Source: JBJENW01 sp051880395
Lineage (GTDB): Bacteria; Bacillota; Clostridia; Lachnospirales; Lachnospiraceae
Assembly: GCA_051880395.1 (NCBI GenBank)
Contig: JBJENW010000360.1
Coordinates: 1 to 6,244 of the forward strand
Length of the DNA: 6,244 nt
Direction of reading: 5' to 3'
This document shows positions 1 through 5,772 of this stretch, piece after piece. The notes under the pieces are model-generated. The model had not been told where the DNA came from, did not search any database, and saw only the letters and a program-made list of their open reading frames with translations. How positions within the stretch are numbered: position 1 is the first letter of the stretch; every line of letters begins with the position of its first letter. The position numbers and the translations under genes are program-made.

Positions 1-921
1 AAAGGTGCCGATATGGTATTTGTTACATGTGGTATGGGAGGCGGAACCGGTACAGGTGCAGCTCCGGTTGTAGCAAGAATCGCCAAAGAACAGGGGATTT
101 TGACGGTTGGAGTTGTGACAAAGCCATTCCGTTTTGAGGCAAAAGTGCGTATGGTGAATGCACTTTCTGGTATTGAGCGTCTGAAAGAAGGCGTGGATAC
201 CTTGATCGTTATCCCGAATGATAAATTATTGGAAATTGTAGACCGTAAAACTACAATGCCGGATGCTTTGAAAAAGGCGGACGAGGTATTGCAGCAGGCA
301 GTACAGGGTATCACGGATTTGATCAATGTACCTGCGTTGATCAACCTGGATTTCGCAGATGTACAGACGGTTATGAAGGACAAGGGTCTGGCACATATCG
401 GTATTGGTACATCACAGGGAGATGACAAGGCATTAGAAGCAGTAAAACAAGCGGTAGCCAGTCCGCTGTTGGAGACCAATATTGCAGGTGCTTCTCATGT
501 CATTATCAATATTTCCGGAGATATTTCTTTGGCAGATGGAGATATTGCAGTTAGCTACGTACAGGAGCTTACTGGCGAGGATACAAACATCATTTTTGGT
601 GCGAAGTACGATGAGACAATGGCAGACACAGCAACCGTTACGGTGATCGCGACCGGGTTAGAAGATAATCCGTCACAGCAGCAGACAAAGAAGATGAATG
701 GATTCAATTACACACCGCAGCATTCGACAGTAAAGCAGGGAAGTACCTACACAGGACGTCCGGCAGGAACCGTTGGAAATGCGACAATGAATGCCAATCA
801 TACAACGACAAATACAACTGCAAGTGGATACAATCAGATTCAGCGTCCACGTCAGCCAGAGTCAACTGTACCGCCAAGAGATATTAAAATTCCGGAGTTT
901 TTAAAGAGCACAAGGAAGTAA
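1..921 (+). CDS. ftsZ: Cell division protein FtsZ, 3' part (5' end outside window)
   Basis: FtsZ is the tubulin-like GTPase that polymerises at midcell, or near a pole during sporulation, to form the Z ring. The reading frame is open from base 1, so the gene starts upstream; by comparison with the usual family layout roughly 90 N-terminal residues are missing. Counting from the first codon in the window, the tubulin signature GGGTGTG is at residues 13-19, and the T7 synergy loop NLDFAD, which completes the GTPase site of the neighbouring subunit, is at 115-120. After about residue 222 comes a low-complexity linker of about 70 residues rich in Gln, Asn and Thr. The protein ends in the conserved C-terminal peptide (DIKIPEFLKS) that binds FtsA, SepF and similar partners. 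It is followed by a hairpin terminator. In spore formers ftsZ commonly lies just upstream of spoIIGA, as here. Identification is secure. Confidence 0.98.
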   Translation, partial: KGADMVFVTCGMGGGTGTGAAPVVARIAKEQGILTVGVVTKPFRFEAKVRMVNALSGIERLKEGVDTLIVIPNDKLLEIVDRKTTMPDALKKADEVLQQAVQGITDLINVPALINLDFADVQTVMKDKGLAHIGIGTSQGDDKALEAVKQAVASPLLETNIAGASHVIINISGDISLADGDIAVSYVQELTGEDTNIIFGAKYDETMADTATVTVIATGLEDNPSQQQTKKMNGFNYTPQHSTVKQGSTYTGRPAGTVGNATMNANHTTTNTTASGYNQIQRPRQPESTVPPRDIKIPEFLKSTRK

Positions 922-934
922 GGATAGAGAGTAG

Positions 935-968
935 ACCGCCAGGGGACAACCTATGGCGGTTTCTTATT
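935..968 (+). terminator. Probable intrinsic terminator of ftsZ
   Basis: The arms ACCGCCA (935-941) and TGGCGGT (954-960) form a 7-bp GC-rich stem, 13 bases after the ftsZ stop codon. It is followed by an interrupted T-rich tract (TTTCTTATT). The T tract is imperfect, so some readthrough is possible. A stronger terminator lies about 100 bases further on. Confidence 0.65.
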
Positions 969-1033
969 GCTGAAAAAGGAGAAAATAGAAGAGAATCAAG
1001 TTTTTTTGTCAGAATAAGCAGATGAAAAAACAG

Positions 1034-1077
1034 AAAAGAGAACCGACTTTTGACAAAAAAAGCGGTTCTCTTTTTTT
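1034..1077 (+). terminator. Strong intrinsic terminator upstream of spoIIGA
   Basis: The arms GAGAACCG (1038-1045) and CGGTTCTC (1063-1070) are perfectly complementary. Inside them CTTTT (1047-1051) can pair with AAAAG (1058-1062) after a single bulged A, and outside them AAAA can pair with TTTT. Seven T residues (1071-1077) follow directly. This is a textbook Rho-independent terminator. It should isolate spoIIGA-sigE from ftsZ transcription. The upstream A-rich arm could also let it act weakly on the other strand. Its loop contains the -35 hexamer of the predicted spoIIG promoter. Confidence 0.85.
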
Positions 1078-1082
1078 ATACT
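1050..1082 (+). promoter_or_regulatory. Predicted spoIIG promoter with long spacer and 0A-box-like site
   Basis: A perfect sigma-A -35 hexamer TTGACA (1050-1055) is followed after 21 bp by TATACT (1077-1082), one mismatch from TATAAT. Transcription would start near 1089, giving a leader of about 24 nt before the spoIIGA ribosome binding site and start. The Bacillus subtilis spoIIG promoter is known for an over-long spacer (22 bp) and for activation by Spo0A~P bound at boxes overlapping the -35. Here the minus strand across the -35 reads TTTGTCAA, close to the 0A box TTGTCGAA, and a second partial match TTGTCAGA lies at 1006-1013. Spo0A control is inferred from this resemblance. The whole -35 and spacer lie inside the terminator hairpin and its T tract. 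Confidence 0.6.
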
Positions 1083-1098
1083 ATCTGTAGAACGCAAC

Positions 1099-1106
1099 GG
1101 GGGTGA
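1099..1106 (+). promoter_or_regulatory. Ribosome binding site that sets the spoIIGA start
   Basis: GGGGGTGA differs at one base from GGAGGTGA, the complement of the 16S rRNA 3' end. Counting from the end of the GG core at 1103, the spacing is 9 nt to the ATA codon at 1113, 13 nt to the out-of-frame ATG at 1117, and 39 nt to the in-frame GTG at 1143. This placement argues for initiation at or very near 1113 rather than at 1143. Confidence 0.65.
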
Positions 1107-1112
1107 GGCCGA

Positions 1113-1895
1113 ATATATGTTTGGTACATAGATGTTTTTTTTGTGATCAATTTCAGTATGGATCTTCTGGCATTGCAGACAGTAAATCAGATTTTATATC
1201 GAAACGCAAGAAGCTGGCGTTTATGCGCTGCTTCGGCTTTTGGAACAGTGTTTACGATCGTGGTCCGGGTTCTTTTTACTTCTGGTGCAGGTTGGCGATA
1301 CTTTGTTCATTTGATCGGAAATCCACTGATGTTGTTTTTGGCATATGGGAAAACGACGGCACGTCAGTTTGTAAAGCAGTGGATTTGGGTATATGTGTGG
1401 GAATTGCTGCAGGGCGGTTTGGTATACGGCTGTTTGCAAAACACTGTGTTTGGAGATCATATAGTGATAATCTGGCTGTGTCTGGCAGTGGCGGCTATAT
1501 TGTTGCCATATGTTTTTCGCTCGTATCATGCGAAAGAAGCACAGGTAGTAAGCGTGCAACTGCGCCAAAAGACAACATGCCTGACGATGCAGGCATTTTA
1601 TGATACAGGGAATCATTTACAAGATCCTTTTTTTGGAATGCCGGTTCAGGTGGTAGATCAATCGGTGTTGCATTTTTTTCTGTCAAAAGAGTCGATTCCG
1701 GTGCGAAAAATTCCGTTTTCTGCGGTAGGGACAGAAAACGGATTGCTAGAAGCTGTCACACTTGAAAAAATGACAATACAACAAAATGGGCAAACAAAAC
1801 AGATTTCACCGGTGATTTTGGCGGCAGCGCAACAAGAGTTATTTCGAGGGAAAAGTTATCAAATGCTGTTGAATGTAGATACATTGCGCATTTAG
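1113..1895 (+). CDS. spoIIGA: Sporulation sigma-E processing peptidase SpoIIGA (unusual start codon)
   Basis: SpoIIGA is the septal membrane aspartic protease that cleaves the prosequence from pro-sigma-E. The frame has hydrophobic N-terminal segments up to about residue 135, then a soluble domain with the active-site motif DTGNHLQDP; its catalytic Asp is residue 164 counting from the 1113 start (codon 1602-1604). The conserved SpoIIGA N-terminus (Tyr-x-Asp-Val...Asn-Phe...Asp-Leu-Leu) is visible as YIDVFFVINFSMDLL. Much of it is encoded upstream of the first ordinary in-frame start, GTG at 1143. An in-frame stop at 1104-1106 leaves ATA at 1113 as the only plausible start with good ribosome binding site spacing; this gives 260 aa, against 309 in B. 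subtilis. Alternatives are the GTG at 1143 (250 aa, loses the conserved segment) or a lost base near the ATG at 1117. sigE follows 28 bp later in the same operon. Function is confident; the start is not. Confidence 0.88.
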   Translation: MYVWYIDVFFVINFSMDLLALQTVNQILYRNARSWRLCAASAFGTVFTIVVRVLFTSGAGWRYFVHLIGNPLMLFLAYGKTTARQFVKQWIWVYVWELLQGGLVYGCLQNTVFGDHIVIIWLCLAVAAILLPYVFRSYHAKEAQVVSVQLRQKTTCLTMQAFYDTGNHLQDPFFGMPVQVVDQSVLHFFLSKESIPVRKIPFSAVGTENGLLEAVTLEKMTIQQNGQTKQISPVILAAAQQELFRGKSYQMLLNVDTLRI

Positions 1896-1923
1896 ACAGT
1901 ATAAATTTTAGGAGGAGAAGGGT

Positions 1924-2661
1924 ATGTATATAAAAGTGAATGTTGCAAAACATTTCCAATTTAAAATGATGCCGACATTTTATAGTTTTTTAATGTCGAA
2001 AGAGAATGATGTGCATTATATTGGGGGGGCGGAGGTTTTGCCACCGCCGCTAGAAGCAAAAGAGGAGGCGGAATGTATCCGACAGTTAGAACAGGACGAG
2101 GGCATGGAGGCGCGGAACTGTCTGATCGAGCATAACCTGCGCCTGGTTGTCTATATTGCAAAAAAATTTGATAATACTGGTGTCGGGGTAGAAGATTTGA
2201 TTTCAATTGGAACGATAGGGTTGATCAAAGCCATCAATACATTTAATCCGAAGAAAAAGATCAAACTTGCGACCTATGCATCGCGTTGTATCGAAAACGA
2301 AATTTTAATGTATCTGCGTCGCAGCAATAAGACGAAACTGGAGGTGTCCATCGATGAACCACTTAATGTGGACTGGGATGGAAATGAATTGCTGTTGTCA
2401 GATATTCTTGGAACAGATGATGATGTCATTTATAAAGATCTGGAAAATGAAGTAGAGAAGAAATTGTTGAAAAAAGCGATGGAAAAATTGGATGACAGGG
2501 AAAAACAGATCATAGAATTGCGGTTTGGAATACATAACATGGGAAAAGAAATGACACAGAAAGAGGTGGCGGATCTGTTGGGAATTTCTCAGTCGTATAT
2601 TTCACGTCTGGAAAAAAAGATCATGAAACGGTTGAAGAAAGAGATGGTTCGATTTGAATAG
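1924..2661 (+). CDS. sigE: RNA polymerase sporulation sigma factor pro-sigma-E
   Basis: Sigma-E is the early mother-cell sigma factor, made as an inactive membrane-associated precursor and activated by SpoIIGA. The 245-aa product matches the family along its length: an N-terminal prosequence (about residues 1-31), the junction DVHYIGG (29-35) corresponding to the B. subtilis cleavage region EVYYIGG, sigma region 2 (about 71-133, containing DLISIGTIGLIKA and KLATYASRCIENEILMYLRR), and region 4 with the helix-turn-helix TQKEVADLLGISQSYISRLE (211-230). The start ATG has a strong AGGAGG (1910-1915) with 8-nt spacing. It is cotranscribed with spoIIGA, pairing substrate and protease. The prosequence is a little longer than in B. 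subtilis and less basic, and one junction Tyr is His. No hairpin terminator is visible after the stop codon, so some transcription may continue into the nuclease gene. Confidence 0.98.
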   Translation: MYIKVNVAKHFQFKMMPTFYSFLMSKENDVHYIGGAEVLPPPLEAKEEAECIRQLEQDEGMEARNCLIEHNLRLVVYIAKKFDNTGVGVEDLISIGTIGLIKAINTFNPKKKIKLATYASRCIENEILMYLRRSNKTKLEVSIDEPLNVDWDGNELLLSDILGTDDDVIYKDLENEVEKKLLKKAMEKLDDREKQIIELRFGIHNMGKEMTQKEVADLLGISQSYISRLEKKIMKRLKKEMVRFE

Positions 2662-2710
2662 AAAGTTTAAAAAAGTTTGCAAAAAAGTAATAAAAATCAG
2701 AAGAATATGA

Positions 2711-2724
2711 TTCACAATTGTGAA
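2711..2724. promoter_or_regulatory. Perfect 14-bp palindrome over the -35 (candidate operator)
   Basis: TTCACAATTGTGAA is a perfect inverted repeat in an otherwise AT-rich spacer. Its right half contains the -35 hexamer (2718-2723) of the promoter for the nuclease gene. A dimeric regulator bound here would be expected to block RNA polymerase. The regulator is not identified. The half sites face the opposite way to a Rex operator, so I do not assign it to Rex. Confidence 0.4.
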
Positions 2725-2746
2725 ATAAAAGAAAATATGGTACAAT
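2718..2746 (+). promoter_or_regulatory. Sigma-A promoter of the beta-CASP nuclease gene
   Basis: TTGTGA (2718-2723) and TACAAT (2741-2746) are separated by 17 bp, and TATGG immediately before the -10 provides the extended -10 motif (TRTGn). Transcription would start near 2753, leaving a leader of about 48 nt. This suggests vegetative expression of the nuclease independent of the spoIIG promoter. Confidence 0.75.
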
Positions 2747-2800
2747 AGAATTAGTAAAAAGATATTTCGCCACCTTTTCAAAGAATAGGAGATGGTACCT

Positions 2801-4399
2801 ATGTTATTAGAATTTCTAGGCGCCGACCATGAGGTAACCGGCAGCTGTCATTATATGAAAGTAGGAGAGATTCATATTTTGATCGATTGTGGAATGGAAC
2901 AGGGGCCGGATTTATATGTCAATCAGGAAATCCCGGTGAATGCGGCAGAGGTTGATTATGTATTAGTCACGCATGCACATATTGATCATTCCGGCCTGCT
3001 TCCTCTTTTATATAATCATGGATTTCGCGGCAAAATATATGCGACAAAAGCGACTTGTCAGCTTTGCAATATTATGCTGAAGGATAGTGCGCACATTCAG
3101 ATGTTTGAAGCAGAGTGGAAAAATCGGAAAGGACGGCGTGCCGGCCGGGAAGAAGTGGTGCCTCTTTATGATATGAATGATGCGGAAGGTGTATTACAGC
3201 ATTTTGTGGAATGTCCGTATGATACCCGCATACAGCTTTGTGAAGGCGTAGATATTCGTTTTGTTGATGCAGGACATCTGCTTGGGTCATCGAGTATCGA
3301 GATTTGGGCAAAAGAGGACGATGTTGAGAAGAAGATCGTTTTTTCCGGTGATATTGGAAATGTACAAAAACCTTTGGTAAAAGATCCACAGTTTATCAAA
3401 GAAGCGGATTATGTGATCATGGAATCGACATACGGAAACCGAAATCATGATACACCACCGGATTATGCAAAAGAGCTGGCGGAAGTGGTCCGAAAAACAT
3501 TTCGAAGGGGTGGAAATCTGGTCATTCCCGCATTTTCCGTTGGCAGAACGCAGGAAATGTTGTACTATTTTCGAAAAATCAAAGCACAAAATCTGCTGCC
3601 GGAATTCGAAGGATTTTCCGTTTATGTAGATAGTCCTTTGGCGATCGAAGCAACGAATATTTATAATAAGAATGTGGAGGATTGCTTTGATGAGGAAGCA
3701 AAAGCGTTGGTAGAACAGGGAATCAACCCGATCGCATTTGATGGATTGAAAACCTCGATTACCAGTGAGGAATCAAAGATGATCAACTTTTTACAGAAGC
3801 CGGTAGTTATCATCTCTGCTTCCGGTATGTGTGAGGCTGGTCGGATCCGTCATCATTTGAAACATAATCTATGGCGGAAAGAATGCACGATCTTATTTGT
3901 CGGCTACCAGGTGCCGGGAACGCTCGGAAACGCACTTTTAAATGGTGCAAAGACCGTGAAACTTTTTGGTGAGGAAATCGATGTGGAAGCACAGACCCTG
4001 AATCTGGCGGGAATCAGCGGTCACGCGGATAAGGAGCATCTGTTAGAGTGGATCGGAAAATTTGAAAAAAAACCGGAACATGTGTTTATTGTACATGGTG
4101 AGGATAGTGTCTGTGAAGAATTTGCACAAACGGTGCGTACCACCTGCCAGATGAATGCAGATGCACCGTATAGCGGTGATATCTACGATCTGGCAGAGAA
4201 TGTACGTGTGCAGGCAGGAACACGTCAGAAGGCGGAAAAGAAACCAAAGAGCAAAGCAGTGGCTGGCGTATTTGCCCGCTTGGTGGCAGCCGGACAGCGT
4301 CTGGCAAGTGTGATCCAGAAAAATTATGGTCTTCCGAACAAAGAACTCGCCAAATTTGCGGATCAGATCAATTCCCTTTGCGACAAGTGGGACCGATAA
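2801..4399 (+). CDS. MBL-fold / beta-CASP ribonuclease
   Basis: This is a zinc-dependent metallo-beta-lactamase-fold enzyme of the beta-CASP group (CPSF/TTHA0252-like), expected to cut or degrade RNA in the cytoplasm. Numbering from the chosen start (532 aa), metal ligands are visible in HAHIDH (58-63), H159 in the AGHLLGS motif and D184 in SGDIGN. Beta-CASP motif A is E208 (MESTYGNR), motif B is H408 (SGHAD) and motif C is H432 (VHGED); a His at motif C is typical of RNA-acting rather than DNA-acting members. The beta-CASP insert (about 205-395) contains IPAFSVGRTQEM and ISASGMCEAGRIRHHL. After about residue 470 there is a Lys/Arg-rich linker and a tail of about 50 residues that I cannot place. 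ATG 2801 is preferred over ATG 2792 because AGGAG (2787-2791) abuts 2792 but lies 9 nt before 2801. It has its own promoter and ends 2 bp from the convergent sigG. The exact substrate is unknown. Confidence 0.93.
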   Translation: MLLEFLGADHEVTGSCHYMKVGEIHILIDCGMEQGPDLYVNQEIPVNAAEVDYVLVTHAHIDHSGLLPLLYNHGFRGKIYATKATCQLCNIMLKDSAHIQMFEAEWKNRKGRRAGREEVVPLYDMNDAEGVLQHFVECPYDTRIQLCEGVDIRFVDAGHLLGSSSIEIWAKEDDVEKKIVFSGDIGNVQKPLVKDPQFIKEADYVIMESTYGNRNHDTPPDYAKELAEVVRKTFRRGGNLVIPAFSVGRTQEMLYYFRKIKAQNLLPEFEGFSVYVDSPLAIEATNIYNKNVEDCFDEEAKALVEQGINPIAFDGLKTSITSEESKMINFLQKPVVIISASGMCEAGRIRHHLKHNLWRKECTILFVGYQVPGTLGNALLNGAKTVKLFGEEIDVEAQTLNLAGISGHADKEHLLEWIGKFEKKPEHVFIVHGEDSVCEEFAQTVRTTCQMNADAPYSGDIYDLAENVRVQAGTRQKAEKKPKSKAVAGVFARLVAAGQRLASVIQKNYGLPNKELAKFADQINSLCDKWDR

Positions 4400-4401
4400 A
4401 C

Positions 4402-5184
4402 TCATCGATGCTCCAGATATGTCCGCATACTTTTCAGGGCTGATTTTTCCAACCGGCTGACCTGAGCCTGGGAAATATGAATTTCCTGAGCCACTTCCAT
4501 CTGTGTTTTTCCTTGAAAAAAACGCATTTTTATGATGTGGCTTTCCCGTTGATTCAGGCGGCTGATGGCATCGTTTAAGGACAGATCTTCCACCCAGAAT
4601 TCTTCCTTGTTTTTCTGGTCACTGATCTGATCCATCAGATAAAGCGTGTCACCGCCGTCTGTATAGACAGGATCATACAGGCTCATGGGACTCTGAATGG
4701 CATCTAAGGCATATACGATATCTTTTTTATCAATGCCGCAGGATTCAGAGATTTCGTCTAATGTCGGTTCGCGTGTGGAAGTGCGCAGAAGACATTCACG
4801 GGCATGAATGGCTTTATACGCAGTGTCGCGCAGCGAGCGACTGACACGAATACTGTTGTTATCTCTAAGATATCGACGAATTTCGCCGATAATCATAGGG
4901 ACAGCATATGTGGAAAAGCGAACATTTAATGTGGTGTCAAAATTATCAATGGATTTCATAAGACCGATACAGCCGATCTGAAACAGGTCGTCCATGTTTT
5001 CATTACTGTTCGCAAAACGACGGACGACGCTTAGCACCAGTCGCAGATTTCCTTTGATGTATTGTTCGCGGGCAGCCATATCGCCAGCCTTAATCTTCAA
5101 AAAAAGAGAATCTTTTTCTTTTTGATTTAGAACTGGCAGTTTTGCTGTATTGACACCGCAGATTTCTACTTTATAAGAAGCCAT
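4402..5184 (-). CDS. sigG: RNA polymerase sporulation sigma factor sigma-G
   Basis: Sigma-G directs late forespore transcription (germination receptors, SASPs, DNA protection). The 260-aa product carries the sigma-G N-terminal hallmark KVEICGVNTAKLPVL (5-19), region 2 (about 46-110, with DLFQIGCIGLMKSIDNF and FSTYAVPMIIGEIRRYLRDN), the RVSRSLRD segment (113-120), a region 3 domain, and a region 4 helix-turn-helix KTQMEVAQEIHISQAQVSRL (226-245). The start is ATG at 5184, where family homology begins, with AGGAGG at 5191-5196 on the minus strand and 6-nt spacing. The frame is open further upstream to 5379, but that extension lacks homology and overlaps the divergent gene. Unusually it is convergent with the nuclease gene rather than codirectional with sigE. 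No terminator hairpin is visible at its 3' end. Residue 44 is Lys where B. subtilis has Asn45, a residue reported to matter for CsfB/Gin binding. Confidence 0.98.
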   Translation of the reverse strand: MASYKVEICGVNTAKLPVLNQKEKDSLFLKIKAGDMAAREQYIKGNLRLVLSVVRRFANSNENMDDLFQIGCIGLMKSIDNFDTTLNVRFSTYAVPMIIGEIRRYLRDNNSIRVSRSLRDTAYKAIHARECLLRTSTREPTLDEISESCGIDKKDIVYALDAIQSPMSLYDPVYTDGGDTLYLMDQISDQKNKEEFWVEDLSLNDAISRLNQRESHIIKMRFFQGKTQMEVAQEIHISQAQVSRLEKSALKSMRTYLEHR

Positions 5185-5234
5185 AGGTAACCTCCTGAAA
5201 AAAAAATATTTGGCAAGCGCCGAATCACTAATGT

Positions 5235-5264
5235 AAGGATGAGCAATATCCGATAAAATTATAC
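5235..5264 (-). promoter_or_regulatory. Predicted sigma-F/sigma-G-type promoter for sigG
   Basis: On the minus strand GTATA (5264-5260) is followed after 18 nt by CATCCTT (5241-5235). The forespore consensus is about GHATR/GYWTA for the -35 and CATNHTA for the sigma-G -10, so the -35 matches fully and the -10 has one mismatch. The start would be near 5228, about 44 nt before the sigG ATG. The GG expected in a pure sigma-F -10 is absent. The fit to known regulation (sigma-F switching on sigG, then autoregulation) is inferred. Confidence 0.5.
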
Positions 5265-5287
5265 AGGAGGATTTCATGAAAAGATAG
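5265..5287 (+). other. Shine-Dalgarno followed by a three-codon mini-ORF (Met-Lys-Arg-stop)
   Basis: A full AGGAGG (5265-5270) lies 5 nt before ATG AAA AGA TAG (5276-5287), about 33 bases before the start of the small charged-protein gene. It directly abuts the predicted sigG -35, which lies on the other strand. It could be a leader mini-ORF for the downstream gene or a chance match. There is no direct evidence of translation. Confidence 0.25.
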
Positions 5288-5320
5288 TGGGTAATCAAGC
5301 AAAAAAACCAGGAGTCAGAT

Positions 5321-5641
5321 ATGGAAGATGCAATCGATAAAAGAAATTTACAAGATAAAATAGCCCGGACGATCATCAAACGACAAAATGTGCATTACAT
5401 GACGCTCCAGGAAATAGAAGAGAAAAAACGGATAGAAGAAAAGAAAAAAGAGGCTGAGGCGGAAAAAAAGCGAAATCAGAGAAAAAAAGATTTAGAGAGT
5501 GGCTACAACCGCCAGACAGGTTCGTATTCCGGCGCATACGGAAAAGAAGAGATCCGGGACGAACTGACGAGAGGTCAGATTGAAAAAATTCTTGGAGAAA
5601 AAGATGAATCGCTCCGCCATATGATAAATCATGAGGAGTGA
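5321..5641 (+). CDS. Small charged, coiled-coil-like protein of unknown function
   Basis: I do not recognise this family. The 106-aa product starts at ATG 5321 with AGGAG (5310-5314) at 6-nt spacing, a convincing initiation site. Residues about 30-58 are a Glu/Lys-rich helical stretch (IEEKKRIEEKKKEAEAEKKR) likely to form a coiled coil or single alpha helix. A short Gly/Tyr/Ser-rich turn follows (about 61-73), then a second charged helix (about 75-106). There is no signal peptide, membrane segment or cysteine. It is divergent from sigG, sharing the 136-bp control region, and is followed by an 11-bp stem terminator, so it is probably a single-gene transcript. Its position suggests but does not prove a link with sporulation. 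Lys/Glu-rich low complexity makes distant homology searches unreliable. Confidence 0.75.
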   Translation: MEDAIDKRNLQDKIARTIIKRQNVHYMTLQEIEEKKRIEEKKKEAEAEKKRNQRKKDLESGYNRQTGSYSGAYGKEEIRDELTRGQIEKILGEKDESLRHMINHEE

Positions 5642-5664
5642 GAAAGTGAAGAAAAAATGCGAAT

Positions 5665-5700
5665 GCCTGATTTCAAAAAATAGTTGAAATCAGGCTATTT
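5665..5700 (+). terminator. Hairpin terminator after the charged-protein gene
   Basis: The arms GCCTGATTTCA (5665-5675) and TGAAATCAGGC (5685-5695) form a perfect 11-bp stem, with a 12th A-T pair possible, 23 bases after the stop codon. The following bases TATTTGTGG are only a weak T tract, so termination may be partial or the stem may mainly stabilise the 3' end. Confidence 0.6.
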
Positions 5701-5720
5701 GTGGTATCTGAATACGAACA

Positions 5721-5749
5721 TTACAAATGGAAACTGAGTATTCTATAAC
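5721..5749 (+). promoter_or_regulatory. Possible sigma-A promoter for the cysteine-rich gene
   Basis: TATAAC (5744-5749) matches 5 of 6 bases of the -10, with TTACAA (5721-5726) 17 bp upstream as a poor -35. Transcription would begin near 5756, about 17 nt before the ATG at 5773. The spacing is good but the -35 is weak, so this is tentative. Confidence 0.35.
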
Positions 5750-5772
5750 AAAAGAAAAAAACGGGTGGCTGT

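Noticed and set aside
1103..1603. 166-codon plus-strand frame starting at GTG 1103, next to the spoIIGA ribosome binding site
   Set aside because: It runs out of frame through spoIIGA; the overlapping frame has clear SpoIIGA motifs, while this one has no recognisable domain. The GTG is itself part of the ribosome binding site.
2711..2724. Rex (redox) operator at the palindrome
   Set aside because: Rex sites have TTGTGA and TCACAA halves facing inward around a spacer; here the halves are in the reverse order with no spacer.
2792..2800. ATG at 2792 as the start of the nuclease gene
   Set aside because: The AGGAG motif ends at 2791, leaving no spacing; ATG 2801 has 9-nt spacing and begins the family-like MLLEFLGA sequence.
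5185..5379. 65-residue N-terminal extension of sigG on the minus strand
   Set aside because: Sigma-G homology starts at 5184 with an ideal AGGAGG; the extension has no sigma-G similarity and overlaps the promoter and the divergent gene.
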